Assembly: GCF_003958645.1 (NCBI RefSeq)
Contig: NZ_RXLO01000002.1
Location: 791,048-855,047 of the forward strand
Length of the DNA stretch: 64,000 nt
DNA from: Chitinophaga rhizosphaerae
GTDB lineage: Bacteria; Bacteroidota; Bacteroidia; Chitinophagales; Chitinophagaceae
Direction of reading: 5' to 3'
Shown: piece after piece, positions 7,910-16,320 of the stretch
How positions within the stretch are numbered: the stretch's first letter is position 1
Layout: the number at the start of each line of letters is the position of its first letter
Position numbers and translations under genes: made by a program
The notes under the pieces: generated by a model
Seen by the model: the letters and a program-made list of their open reading frames with translations, nothing else
The model's database searches: none
Told to the model about the DNA's origin: nothing

Positions 7910-8584
7910 TTAATCGCCTTCCGGTCCGGGAAACTTCCTGTGAGGGGGCTTCGGCAACAACAATCCTCCCCTGCTACGGATGTACCGCTTTCTTACCCGG
8001 CCGGATTCCGGTTGAACCATCCTGGATCCCGGTTGCTGGAAAGCAATTGAAAAGTCTGTCAGCTCCGGTACAGGAATATCCTCCGGCGGAACCCGATCCC
8101 CATAAAACCAGGCACTGGAATATGGATATTCGGTCTGATCGCGGCACAACCCGGAATGAACCGGCGCCTGATGCATATTTTCCAGCATTTCGCCGGCGGT
8201 TGAGAAATTCGTGATTTCCACCCGGATCTTCTGTTTCTCCCAGAATTGGAACACACGGTCTGCCAGGTGGCTCCGGTAAAGTTCCAGCGCTCCGGGGTCC
8301 GTTGCCCGCAAATCGTACTTGATACGCCGGGCGATGTGCCGCAGCAAAGGTTGGCGGACATTCGCTTTCTCCCAGGGAGGCCGTTGCTGCCACATGGCAT
8401 GAAACTCGTCTTCCAGCAACACATAACCATACAGCCAAATCCGCTGCTGGGCCACCATGAACGACAGGCCCTCCATTACGAACTGCTTGTATCGATCATC
8501 GCGCAACAAAGCATGGTCTTTGTAGCAGCAGGCCGTCACCAACTGGACGCTGCCTGGTTGTTTTATAGGGTAAACTTTGCTCAT
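7910..8584 (-). CDS. RAYT-like (REP-associated Y1 transposase) protein lacking catalytic residues
   Basis: A 224-residue protein, start chosen at 8584 (MSKVYPIKQPGSVQLVTACC). The layout follows the Y1/RAYT family of Bacteroidota: an N-terminal strand, the HUH strand, then the region FQFWEKQKIRVEI, the helix LENMHQAPVHSGLC and the ending EYPYSSAWFY. In the usual family the HUH strand reads like MSNHLHL; here it is LEDEFHAM, so the first metal-binding His is Glu60 and only His62 remains. The helix normally reads Y-(I/L)-H-x-N-P-V with the nucleophilic Tyr; here that position is Asn136. The reading frame is fully open. I read this as a catalytically dead or repurposed RAYT, possibly still able to bind hairpins. 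It is the only protein gene within the 4.5-kb repeat region. Confidence 0.7.
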   Translation of the reverse strand: MSKVYPIKQPGSVQLVTACCYKDHALLRDDRYKQFVMEGLSFMVAQQRIWLYGYVLLEDEFHAMWQQRPPWEKANVRQPLLRHIARRIKYDLRATDPGALELYRSHLADRVFQFWEKQKIRVEITNFSTAGEMLENMHQAPVHSGLCRDQTEYPYSSAWFYGDRVPPEDIPVPELTDFSIAFQQPGSRMVQPESGRVRKRYIRSRGGLLLPKPPHRKFPGPEGD

Positions 8585-9301
8585 AAACAGATTATAAAAC
8601 CTGGGACCCAACTGGCCGGCAGGTAAAAACACACCGCGTAACCCGGATGCTTCCCGACTATCGCCACCTACCGCCGGGCAGGCTCGAATGCGCTGTCACA
8701 CAGCACCAGATGACCATCCCGGCCATATGCCCTGACATAACCGCATCATTTTATGTTTCTCAATGCATTTGCTCCTATTCAGGTTACAAGACTCCGGCCC
8801 GAACCTGCCAGCCTGCAAAAGTTATCCGGCAAAGCCGCTGGACGTGTGTGCGCTCCCATATTCCGGCACCAGCTGCGCGGCAAAGCCAAAACGCCCTGCC
8901 ACACAGCACACTGGTACCTCTTCGGGCTAACTCATCAATAGATGAAAGGCAAAGCTGACCTGGCTATATGTTTTGACATATATGCATGATTTTTAAGCGC
9001 TCAATAAATAACCACTTTGAGTTTGTGGCAAGGCGAACACCGTACCGATACCCGGTGCGCCTGTAAAATCAGGTGCATCCCGCTGTCGGCAGCAATGGCG
9101 CCATCGTTGGCTTTCTGTTCAGGAAACGCTGTATATGTGCAAGTCCGGCACTTTCCGCCGGGGAGAACGATCATCGGGGCTAACGCGTGATCCGTTCCGT
9201 TTCAATCATTTTGACTCCTGCATCATCAATTTGATATTTGGTGTGTCAAACAATGCCTGCAATTTAGTCGGAGGAATTGATATATCGATCGTTCATTTTA
9301 T
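8585..9301. other. Gene-poor segment with a diverged direct repeat
   Basis: No supportable gene. A 48-base direct repeat lies at 8721-8768 and 8962-9009: both start GGC-ATATG, continue TGACATA and GCAT-ATTTT, and end near TCAAT. The motif CACACAGCAC occurs near 8698 and again near 8900, which suggests that a larger unit of about 240 bases was duplicated and has decayed. Confidence 0.45.
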
Positions 9302-11242
9302 TCAGTTTATAGGTATGGTATTAATACCTTCATCCTCCAACATTAACGTATATTCGAACGTCGTGTAAGAAGATCCATCACTTCTAACGGTAATAGACCC
9401 TTCCATTTTTTCGATGAAATCTTTACAGATGATCAACGCCAAACCCGCTCCCCTATTACCTTCCCGAGCATACTTGCCCGGCACCTTGTATTCGAAGATG
9501 TGATAAATGTCGACATCGGAAATCCCCGAACCGCCATTTGTAACGGAAATGACTGCACGCTCTTTTTGCTTCGATGCACGGATGCTCACCGCACTCGCCT
9601 TCAGCGAAAATTTGATGGCGTTGTGCAACAAATTCCGGTGCACGAATTGCATCATCTCCCGATCCCCTTTCACCTGCATACCCGCCGGGATGGCCATTTC
9701 CAGCACCAATCCCTTATCGCGGATATCGGCAGCGTAAAGGTCCAGCACCTCCTGCCATAACTCTTCCAGCGAATACGGAAGCGGGTTGTACTCGAAACCC
9801 GTCAATTGCGAACGTATCCAGCTCAGCACCGTTTCGAAAAGTTGCAGCGTATCCGCCGCCATGGCGGCAATGGTATTCGCGATCTCCTGGTACTGCGCCG
9901 GCCGCAGGTCTTTCTGCCTGAAAAGCTCCGCTACATTGATGATGTGGCTCAACGGCAAACGGAAATCATGCGCAAGGATCGTCAACAGTTTATTCTTGAA
10001 ATCGTCGTGATGATGCAGCAACTGGTTCTTCTCGATCACCATCCGGTTGATCGTACTGATGCGCTTTTTAATGCGTTTGTTCTCGCTTTGCGCGCGGTAC
10101 CATGTAAACAGCAACATCGCGGAAAGCGCCAGGCACACTGCGATGAAAATGAATACCGTGGCCCGGTTGCGGCTTTCCATCCGGTCGTACGTTTCGGTTT
10201 GTTCGCGCAACTGTTTATCCAACCGGTAATTGTTCAGCTCCTGGTCGCGCAGGAAAGATTCCATGTAATCCTGCTCCTGGCGCGAGCGCAGGTGCTCCTG
10301 GTGCGAAGCGATCTCCTCGAGCATATCGGCGTAGTGCAGGGCTTTTACGGGGTCGGACTTTTTATAGAATTCGTACAACGCGATGACGGGCCTGATCATG
10401 AGCTTCTTGTAACCGCCGGCCGCAGCGGCATCCAGCACGCGCTGCCGGTAGCGGGTAGAATCCGCGAGCTTCGCCCATGCGGCGTATATGACCATCTGCG
10501 CGTTCCCGTACAGATCGAGGTAATGCATTTTCTCCGCGCCGGCATGTGCCGTCAGCATCTGAAGTTCCAGCAAGGCGGAATCGAGTTTGTTCTCACGGAC
10601 TTTTTCATGCGCGAGGAACAGGCCGGTGTAGGTGATCATGCGATCGTCGTGATAACGAATGGCGATGTCGCGCGCTTTATGCAGCGCCCATCGCGCGGAA
10701 TCTGCCTTGGCGGAATCGGAGGAGAAAACGATGTAATAGTTGGCGAGCATGGTGGTCCAGATGGAATCCTTCAGCAGCCTGCTGCCTACGCCCATGGCAG
10801 ATTCCATGTACTGATGCGCCTGGGGCAGGTTGCCTTCGTAATGATAGTAGCCGCCGATGCAGTAAAGCGCGGTGCAAACGCCGGCGGAATCGCCGAGGGT
10901 GCGGTACAGGCTGAGGGCTTCGAGGTAAAGGCGGTGCGCTACGTTGGAGTTGTTCTGGAAGGTGAAGCAGGCACCGAGGTTGACGGATGCGTCTGCCAGT
11001 CCTTTTTGATAATGGATGCGCCGGGAGAGGTCGCGCGCGCGTTCTGCATAAAGCAGGGAGCTGTCGAGATGGGTGACGAGGTAAATGGCGCTGAGGGTAT
11101 TGAGCTGATCGTTGTAAGCGGTGCTGTCTTTTGTGCGGTGCAGTTCTGTTTTGAGGCGTTGGATGAGGGAAGCCTGGGCGAAGGAGCTGAAAGCGGCGAG
11201 GCAAAGGCACAAAAGCAGATAGCCGCCCTTCCGGGAGGGCAT
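9302..11242 (-). CDS. TPR-containing sensor histidine kinase
   Basis: A 646-residue protein from the start at 11242 (MPSRKGGYLLLCLCL), which places a signal peptide directly at the N terminus; an ATG at 11281 is the alternative. Residues about 30-330 form helical TPR-like repeats (periplasmic sensor), followed by a coiled coil, one membrane segment (about 365-385) and a kinase core. The phospho-acceptor box is LAHDFRLPLSH with His425, the N box is NLLHNAIKFS and the G2 box is GAGLAL. The G1 box reads TNGGSGI, so the Asp that normally contacts adenine is Asn569. No response regulator lies beside it. It is divergent from the two leader-peptide genes at 11630 and 11982. Confidence 0.85.
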   Translation of the reverse strand: MPSRKGGYLLLCLCLAAFSSFAQASLIQRLKTELHRTKDSTAYNDQLNTLSAIYLVTHLDSSLLYAERARDLSRRIHYQKGLADASVNLGACFTFQNNSNVAHRLYLEALSLYRTLGDSAGVCTALYCIGGYYHYEGNLPQAHQYMESAMGVGSRLLKDSIWTTMLANYYIVFSSDSAKADSARWALHKARDIAIRYHDDRMITYTGLFLAHEKVRENKLDSALLELQMLTAHAGAEKMHYLDLYGNAQMVIYAAWAKLADSTRYRQRVLDAAAAGGYKKLMIRPVIALYEFYKKSDPVKALHYADMLEEIASHQEHLRSRQEQDYMESFLRDQELNNYRLDKQLREQTETYDRMESRNRATVFIFIAVCLALSAMLLFTWYRAQSENKRIKKRISTINRMVIEKNQLLHHHDDFKNKLLTILAHDFRLPLSHIINVAELFRQKDLRPAQYQEIANTIAAMAADTLQLFETVLSWIRSQLTGFEYNPLPYSLEELWQEVLDLYAADIRDKGLVLEMAIPAGMQVKGDREMMQFVHRNLLHNAIKFSLKASAVSIRASKQKERAVISVTNGGSGISDVDIYHIFEYKVPGKYAREGNRGAGLALIICKDFIEKMEGSITVRSDGSSYTTFEYTLMLEDEGINTIPIN

Positions 11243-11629
11243 CAGGGGGTTTGGGGAGGGAAGCGGGGCGAGGCTGGTCATATTGCTGTGTGTGAACCCG
11301 GAGGTGTTTCCGGCCGGTAACATGGCGCTGCTACATATATAATTTACGCAAAATCCGGCTATTTCAATATGCCGTTTGCCAACCGGATTTTATGTTAACG
11401 GTTTGCAAATGCCCCCTCTGTTCAAAAAATGAACGGATTTTTCAGTTATTCCGTTGAAAATGAACAGAAATGAACGACCGTCGATCGATTGCTGCTCCGT
11501 AATTTACGCCCGTTAACGGAAATGCGTTTCCCCGCGCGATGTTTGCCTGCTGCCAAAGAAATCATCCGGGAGAAGTACTGCCGATACCTTAAAGACATAA
11601 CGTGCTTTTTAACCAAACCTCCTATAATC
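11243..11629. other. Divergent control region between the kinase and the leader peptides
   Basis: The region holds several short repeats. Near-direct copies CGTTTGCCAA and CGGTTTGCAAA lie around 11370-11410. Inverted and direct copies of GTTC/GAAC and AACGGA/TCCGTT lie in 11420-11480. They could be operator sites for divergent control. No clear TAnnTTTG box was found just before 11630. Confidence 0.35.
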
Positions 11630-11911
11630 ATGGAAAACTTGCAAGTTCAAAATTTCGGTTGCCAGGAACTCGACGCAACTACAGCCCAGGAAGTAAACGG
11701 GGGCTTCCTTTCCCTCGGCCTTAACAACGTAAACGGTAAAATTACCCTTGGAGCACAACTTGACACCAACGCATTACTGGGCAGCCTTCCCGGCCTTCCC
11801 GGCACTGGCGGCGGCCTGCCTGGCCTCGGTGGCCTGGGCGACCTCCTGTCTCCCGTGACCAACCTGCTGAACAGCCTCCTCGGCGGCCTCGGCGGCGGTC
11901 TGCTGCGCTAG
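11630..11911 (+). CDS. Double-glycine leader peptide precursor 1
   Basis: A 93-residue precursor, start at 11630. Residues 1-25 (MENLQVQNFGCQELDATTAQ, then EVNGG) match the double-glycine leader pattern of bacteriocin and peptide-pheromone precursors, with cleavage expected after Gly25. The 68-residue product is rich in Gly, Leu and Pro and ends in VTNLLNSLLGGLGG plus GLLR. The second precursor 70 bases downstream has the same leader layout and the same 14-residue block near its end. Export would need a C39-peptidase ABC transporter, which is not in this window. No modification enzymes are nearby. Bacteriocin, signal or structural peptide are all possible; the double-glycine leader is clear, the function is not known. 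Confidence 0.75.
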   Translation: MENLQVQNFGCQELDATTAQEVNGGFLSLGLNNVNGKITLGAQLDTNALLGSLPGLPGTGGGLPGLGGLGDLLSPVTNLLNSLLGGLGGGLLR

Positions 11912-11927
11912 TCGTACCTGAACCCTG

Positions 11928-11963
11928 GTGGCGCCCGCGGTACTGGGCGCCACTATTCTTTTT
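11928..11963 (+). terminator. Terminator between the two leader-peptide genes
   Basis: Arms GTGGCGCCC (11928-11936) and GGGCGCCAC (11945-11953) pair perfectly, followed by TATTCTTTTT. As no clear separate promoter is seen before 11982, partial read-through could set the ratio of the two peptides. Confidence 0.8.
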
Positions 11964-11981
11964 AACCATAAACCTGAACAC

Positions 11982-12206
11982 ATGGAAAACTTCAAACTCG
12001 AAGAACTGGGCTGCGAAGAACTGACCCAAATCGAAGCCGTAGACACACAAGGCGGCCTGCTGGACCTTAGCGGCCTGCTCGACGGCCTGCTCGGCGGCAT
12101 CCTCGGCGGCGGCGAAGGCAACCCCGTAGGCGGTCTCCTTTCCACCGTTACCAACCTCCTCAACAGCCTCCTCGGTGGCCTCGGCGGGATCGTAAGACCC
12201 CTCTAA
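11982..12206 (+). CDS. Double-glycine leader peptide precursor 2
   Basis: A 74-residue paralogue of the preceding gene. Its leader MENFKLEELGCEELTQIEAV continues to DTQGG at residues 21-25, so the cleavage site falls at the same position. The mature part of about 49 residues is very rich in Leu and Gly (LSGLLDGLLGGILGGGEG) and shares VTNLLNSLLGGLGG with precursor 1. The two genes are also similar at DNA level across the shared block, so they arose by tandem duplication. The hydrophobic repeats suggest a membrane-active or self-assembling product, by inference only. Confidence 0.75.
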   Translation: MENFKLEELGCEELTQIEAVDTQGGLLDLSGLLDGLLGGILGGGEGNPVGGLLSTVTNLLNSLLGGLGGIVRPL

Positions 12207-12246
12207 TGCTCCGGCGGAGGACCACACACTCCTCCCAGGCATCTCA

Positions 12247-12282
12247 AGCGGCTGCCGCTCCCATGCGCAGCCGCTCTTTTTT
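12247..12282 (+). terminator. Terminator after the leader-peptide pair
   Basis: AGCGGCTGC (12247-12255) pairs with GCAGCCGCT (12267-12275), followed by CTTTTTTT. Confidence 0.85.
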
Positions 12283-12445
12283 TCCCCACCCCGGCGAACG
12301 GCTTCTTCCCTCCAACCACCCCGCCGGCCGCAAGCGTCGTTAACCCGCCAGATCGGGCCGCTTATCCATCCCCATAAAAATCTTACGGGCCTGTAGCCAT
12401 CCATCCATTCCCCGAATCCTGTATTTTTGCCGCAAACATTATTAC

Positions 12446-13216
12446 ATGAGGATCGTCACTTATAACGTCAACGGCCTGCGTTCGGCCATGACCAAAGGAT
12501 TCACCGAATGGCTCAAAACCGACCCGGCAGACGTGATCTGCCTGCAGGAAGTGAAAGCCCACCGCGATAACGTGGACTACCAGCAGTTCGAACAGCTCGG
12601 CTTCCATGATTACTGGCACCCTGCCCAGAAAAAAGGGTACAGCGGCGTGGCCATCCTCTCCAAATTCAAACCCGACCACGTACAATACGGGAACGGATAT
12701 ATGCAGAGCGACGCCGAAGGAAGGGTGATCCGCGCCGATTATGGCGACCTCACCCTCATCAACGCCTATTTCCCCTCCGGCACCACCGGCGAGGAAAGAC
12801 AAACCTATAAATACCAGTGGCTCGACGAGTTCTACGAATATCTCCAGCAATTGCGCAAGGAACGCCCGAACCTGGTGGTAGTGGGCGACTACAACATCGC
12901 GCACGAGGCGATCGATATTCACAATCCCGTTTCCAACAAGGATTCTTCCGGATTCCTGCCCGAGGAGCGCGCCTGGATGACCAAGCTCCTCAGCAACGGG
13001 TTCACAGACAGCTTCCGCGCCATGCACCCCGGGGCCGCCGACCATTACTCCTGGTGGAGCTTCCGCGCCAACGCACGCGCCAATAACAAGGGCTGGCGTA
13101 TCGACTACATCACCGTCTCCGATCCCCTCCGCCAACGCATCGAAGACGCGGCGATCCGGCCAGACGTGAAGCACAGCGACCATTGCCCCGTTTATCTCAA
13201 ACTCAAACAAGCATGA
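12446..13216 (+). CDS. xth: Exodeoxyribonuclease III family AP endonuclease
   Basis: A 256-residue enzyme of the exonuclease III (XthA) family, which cleaves DNA at abasic sites and degrades 3' ends in base excision repair. The endonuclease/exonuclease/phosphatase fold is complete: TYNVNGLRSA at the start, CLQEVKAH (metal-binding Glu), VVGDYNIAHEAIDI (Asp and Asn), and KHSDHCPV with the catalytic Asp-His pair at the end. TATTTTTG at 12422-12429 fits a promoter -7 box. Its stop overlaps the start of the next gene by four bases (ATGA). Confidence 0.93.
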   Translation: MRIVTYNVNGLRSAMTKGFTEWLKTDPADVICLQEVKAHRDNVDYQQFEQLGFHDYWHPAQKKGYSGVAILSKFKPDHVQYGNGYMQSDAEGRVIRADYGDLTLINAYFPSGTTGEERQTYKYQWLDEFYEYLQQLRKERPNLVVVGDYNIAHEAIDIHNPVSNKDSSGFLPEERAWMTKLLSNGFTDSFRAMHPGAADHYSWWSFRANARANNKGWRIDYITVSDPLRQRIEDAAIRPDVKHSDHCPVYLKLKQA

Positions 13217-13515
13217 TCATATATAACGTCACCACCAAAGTAACGCCCGAAATCCACGCCAGCTGGCTGCAATGGATGCGGGAGGAACACATCCCCACCA
13301 TCATCGGCACCGGCTTTTTCCATGATTACCGCATGTGCCGCCTGCTGGACCAGGACGATTCCGACGGGCCAACGTATACCGTTCAGTACTTCGCAGACAC
13401 CCTGGAGAACTATAATACCTATATCCAGGAGCACGCTCCGCGCTTGCGGCAGCAGGCTTTCGAGCTGTTCGGAGACCAGTTTGTAGCCTTCAGAACGGTG
13501 ATGCAGGTGGTATGA
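13213..13515 (+). CDS. DUF4286 family protein
   Basis: A 100-residue cytosolic protein starting at 13213 (MIIYNVTTKVTPEIHASWLQ) in an ATGA overlap with xth, so translation is probably coupled. The pattern HASWLQWMREEHIPTII, the GFFHDYRMCRLL strand and YFADTLENYNTYIQEHAP fit the small Bacteroidota DUF4286 family with a dimeric alpha-beta barrel look. Function unknown. Its place beside exonuclease III may reflect shared expression only. Confidence 0.8.
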   Translation: MIIYNVTTKVTPEIHASWLQWMREEHIPTIIGTGFFHDYRMCRLLDQDDSDGPTYTVQYFADTLENYNTYIQEHAPRLRQQAFELFGDQFVAFRTVMQVV

Positions 13516-13738
13516 TCCGCATAACTTATCCACAGGTAATCCACTGTTTTAAAATGGGTGGGTATTTGGCACAAAACTTGGCAGGGACGGGCGTTTCAGC
13601 GCAAATAGCATTCAAACTCAATGCAGTAGCGCATTTCAGCAGAACAGGCAAATCGCCGGCTTTCCGTTTTTGCATATCTCAATCTGCTGTAAACGTTACC
13701 TGTAGGGTTTTTCAGCCGGTAAAAAAGTTTTGCTGTAA

Positions 13739-13769
13739 TTTGGTAATCTTGTAAAAGGCTTTATATTTG
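13739..13769 (+). promoter_or_regulatory. Bacteroidota consensus promoter of the HU gene
   Basis: TTTG at 13739-13742 and TATATTTG at 13762-13769 are separated by exactly 19 bases, a full match to TTTG-N19-TAnnTTTG. The start codon lies about 40 bases on. The rest of the 296-base gap upstream (13516-13738) shows nothing else. Confidence 0.8.
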
Positions 13770-13811
13770 CTCACATCAAACATTTTCTCACTAGTTAAAT
13801 CTTAACTAACT

Positions 13812-14081
13812 ATGAACAAAGCCGAAGCAGTAGAAGTCATTGCAAAAAACGCCGGTATTACCAAAACCCAGGCCAACGACGCTCTGGACGCATTCACCAA
13901 AGCAGTTACCGATACCCTGAAAAAAGGTGGTAAAGTTACCCTGGTAGGCTTTGGTACTTTCTCTGTTAGCAAACGCGCTGCACGTAACGGTAGAAACCCC
14001 CAGACTGGCCAGATCATCAAGATCAAAGCTAAGAAAGTGGCTAAATTCAAAGCCGGTAAAGCGCTGTCCGACAAGATCTAA
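13812..14081 (+). CDS. hup: HU family DNA-binding protein
   Basis: An 89-residue histone-like HU protein that bends and compacts DNA as a dimer. The start [20 protein letters not shown], the [13 protein letters not shown] strand and the arm segment [16 protein letters not shown] are all present, including the Pro that intercalates in DNA. It has its own strong promoter and terminator. Confidence 0.96.
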   Translation: MNKAEAVEVIAKNAGITKTQANDALDAFTKAVTDTLKKGGKVTLVGFGTFSVSKRAARNGRNPQTGQIIKIKAKKVAKFKAGKALSDKI

Positions 14082-14103
14082 CACTTGGCGACCCAACTTT
14101 ATT

Positions 14104-14141
14104 AAGCAAGGAACATCAAATGTTTCTTGCTTTTTTTATTT
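14104..14141 (+). terminator. Intrinsic terminator after hup
   Basis: AAGCAAGGAACAT (14104-14116) pairs with ATGTTTCTTGCTT with one G-T pair, followed by a long T tract. The tract runs into TATTTTTG (14137-14144), which could serve as the -7 box of the next gene. Confidence 0.85.
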
Positions 14142-14210
14142 TTGCAGCCGGAAGCCCTCCCGCAGGAGGCAACTTCCCCTTATCATTCATCAATAAAAAA
14201 TCATTCGACC

Positions 14211-14330
14211 ATGGGTAGAGGTGATATCAAAACCAAGAAAGGCAAGATCTCCAACGGATCTTTTGGCAAAAGCCGTCCGGCTAAAACCAAGAAAGCCACT
14301 GCTGCTAAAGCCGCCGCTAAGAAAGCTTAA
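14211..14330 (+). CDS. 30S ribosomal protein THX (bTHX)
   Basis: A 39-residue basic peptide starting at 14211. The sequence MGRGDIKTKKGKISNGSFGK matches the THX family, known from Thermus as a small 30S protein that sits in the head of the subunit. The C terminus is a Lys/Ala repeat (KKATAAKAAAKKA). The start is fixed by the conserved GRGD segment; a longer in-frame reading from 14127 is not supported. Confidence 0.9.
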   Translation: MGRGDIKTKKGKISNGSFGKSRPAKTKKATAAKAAAKKA

Positions 14331-14346
14331 TCGCACGCAGACAATA

Positions 14347-14405
14347 AAAGGGGATACCAGGCAACTGCCGCCAAGGCATATGACCGGTATCCCCTTTATT
14401 ATTTT
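14347..14405. terminator. Bidirectional terminator between bTHX and pdxH
   Basis: A perfect 12-base inverted repeat (AAAGGGGATACC at 14347-14358, GGTATCCCCTTT at 14386-14397). T-rich sequence follows on the plus strand and an A-rich segment precedes it, so it can end both convergent genes. Confidence 0.8.
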
Positions 14406-14415
14406 CACCCCCTGA

Positions 14416-15063
14416 TCAGGGCGCCAATCGCTCGATCTTCCAGCTCCCGGCGGGTTCCAGGGTATACAACAACCTGTCGTGCAGCCGGCTGCTCCGCCCC
14501 TGCCAGAACTCCACTTTCTCCGGCACCACCAGGTATCCGCCCCAATGTTCCGGCCGCTGCGGCGCATGCTGGAGGTATTGCGCTTCCAGGGATTTCACCT
14601 TTTCTTCCAGCACTTCCCTCCCCGGTATCACCCGGCTTTGAGGGCTCGCGATCGCCCCGATCCTGCTGCCAACCGGGCGGGAATCGAAATATTCGTCGCT
14701 CACCGCCGGCGCCACCTTCACCACCCGGCCTTCCACCCTCACCTGCCGCTCCAGCTCCTTCCAGAAGAAAAGCAGCGTGGCCCGGGGGTTCTCCGCCAGC
14801 TCCTGCCCCTTCCGGCTTTCATAGTTCGTGAAGAACATAAACCCCTTCCCGTCGAAGCTTTTCAGCAATACGATCCTCGCAGAAGGTATACCATCCGGCG
14901 TACAGGTAGCCAGCGTCATGGCGTTCGGCTCTTCGATCTCCCCCGCCAGCACCTCCTGCCACCAATGGTCGAACTGCTGCACGGGATGAACAGCTACTTC
15001 CCGCTCGTTAAGCGTGGCGCGGCGATAATCCTGCCGCAGGTCTGCTATCTTCTGATTGATCAT
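14416..15063 (-). CDS. pdxH: Pyridoxamine 5'-phosphate oxidase
   Basis: A 215-residue FMN enzyme that makes pyridoxal 5'-phosphate from pyridoxamine or pyridoxine phosphate. Family motifs include [20 protein letters not shown], the FMN segment [17 protein letters not shown] and the C-terminal [14 protein letters not shown] with the substrate-binding Arg. Length is normal. CAAAATTA at 15081-15088 reads TAATTTTG on the coding strand, a good -7 promoter box 17 bases before the start. Confidence 0.95.
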   Translation of the reverse strand: MINQKIADLRQDYRRATLNEREVAVHPVQQFDHWWQEVLAGEIEEPNAMTLATCTPDGIPSARIVLLKSFDGKGFMFFTNYESRKGQELAENPRATLLFFWKELERQVRVEGRVVKVAPAVSDEYFDSRPVGSRIGAIASPQSRVIPGREVLEEKVKSLEAQYLQHAPQRPEHWGGYLVVPEKVEFWQGRSSRLHDRLLYTLEPAGSWKIERLAP

Positions 15064-15080
15064 TTTCGGCTTCTTTTTTG

Positions 15081-15088
15081 CAAAATTA
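15081..15088 (-). promoter_or_regulatory. -7 promoter box of pdxH
   Basis: TAATTTTG on the minus strand matches TAnnTTTG; no convincing -33 box at the usual distance. Confidence 0.45.
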
Positions 15089-15162
15089 CGGGATATTGAA
15101 CCTTCGGAGACTGACGATTGTCTCTATTACTGGTAATTTCCATCAATCCAAAAAAACACAAC

Positions 15163-16272
15163 ATGCATAAACACCTCCTCATTCCCGCCGCTTTCCTCGC
15201 CCTGGCCGCCTGCCAATCCGCCACAAAAAAAGACGGAAACGCCGACAGCACCGCCGTTCCCGCTTCCACCGAATTGCCCGCCACCTGGGCCAAACGATTC
15301 AAAGGCTCGCTGGCAGGACAAAACATCACGCTCCTGCTCCAAAAAGCCGGTCAAAACGATTTCCGTGGATGGTACACCTATGATTCCCATGGCGAACCCA
15401 TCGCTTTACGCCCGTTTTACGGCGAAAAAAGGACGGACGACAGCGTGATCGTCAACGAAGGCTACACGGAAACCGACGGTGTTTTCCGCGGGATGGTGAG
15501 CGCCGACGGGCATTTCAAGGGGAAATGGGTGAACGTGAAAAATACCTTCGACTTCGACCTGGCCGAAAATAACGACAGCGCCGTGATCTTCTCCGTGATC
15601 GCCTACGCCGATTCCACCCGGCTCCTGCCCGACCGGTCCAACTCCCCTCTGGCCAGGGCTTCCACGTATACCATCTGGCCCACCGGCGGCGGCGAAAGCA
15701 CGGTCGCGTTTCTGCAGAAAACCCTCGCCCCCGGGATCCCGCAAGGTTCCACACCGGCCTCCCTGCTCAAAAACGGCGCAGACTCATTCTTCACCAATTA
15801 TAAAAGCAACGCAAAAGACTTCGATTCCACCAGCATGGGCCCCTCCTGGAGCTGGAGCACCGAATCCGGCTCGGTAGTAGCCTGGAACCAGTGGCCCCTG
15901 CTCGCCATCGAAGACTGGACCTACGAATTCACCGGCGGGGCCCACGGGAACGGAGGGTCGAACTTCTCCGCCTACGACCTCGCCAAACAGAAAAAACTCA
16001 CCCTGGCAGACGTTTTCAAGCCCAATTACAAACCCGTCGTATCCGCCGCGCTCGGCAAATCGTACCTAAAAAAATACCAGGTGAAATCCCTCGAAGAAGC
16101 CGGGCTTTTCGTGAAAAAAATCGAGCCGAACGATAACTTCTTCCTGACTTCCCACGGCGTAGTATTCAGTTATACCCCCTACGAGATCGCCGCCTATGCA
16201 ATGGGGCAGATCACCCTGTTCGTGCCCTGGGCCGACATAAAAACGGTGGTACAGGAAGGCTACGCACGATAG
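15163..16272 (+). CDS. Lipoprotein with DUF3298-like C-terminal domain (copy A)
   Basis: A 369-residue predicted lipoprotein, start at 15163 (MHKHLLIPAAFLALAACQSA) with lipobox LAAC. The middle part is beta-rich. The C-terminal third (about 240-365) has YEFTGGAHGN, LTLADVFKP and FSYTPYEIAAYAMGQITLFVPW, the pattern of DUF3298/RsiV-like domains, some of which bind lysozyme or act as anti-sigma sensors. No sigma factor is nearby. It is a close paralogue of the next gene. Confidence 0.8.
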   Translation: MHKHLLIPAAFLALAACQSATKKDGNADSTAVPASTELPATWAKRFKGSLAGQNITLLLQKAGQNDFRGWYTYDSHGEPIALRPFYGEKRTDDSVIVNEGYTETDGVFRGMVSADGHFKGKWVNVKNTFDFDLAENNDSAVIFSVIAYADSTRLLPDRSNSPLARASTYTIWPTGGGESTVAFLQKTLAPGIPQGSTPASLLKNGADSFFTNYKSNAKDFDSTSMGPSWSWSTESGSVVAWNQWPLLAIEDWTYEFTGGAHGNGGSNFSAYDLAKQKKLTLADVFKPNYKPVVSAALGKSYLKKYQVKSLEEAGLFVKKIEPNDNFFLTSHGVVFSYTPYEIAAYAMGQITLFVPWADIKTVVQEGYAR

Positions 16273-16320
16273 CCTCCGTTTCGCGGTTTTGTGGTAATTT
16301 CGTCCGTAATCTCCGGCATC

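Noticed and set aside
7717..8214. Plus-strand open frame over the RAYT-like gene
   Set aside because: It is antisense to a gene with recognisable family motifs and has no features of its own.
9806..11320. Plus-strand open frame of 504 codons
   Set aside because: Antisense shadow of the histidine kinase gene in GC-rich sequence.
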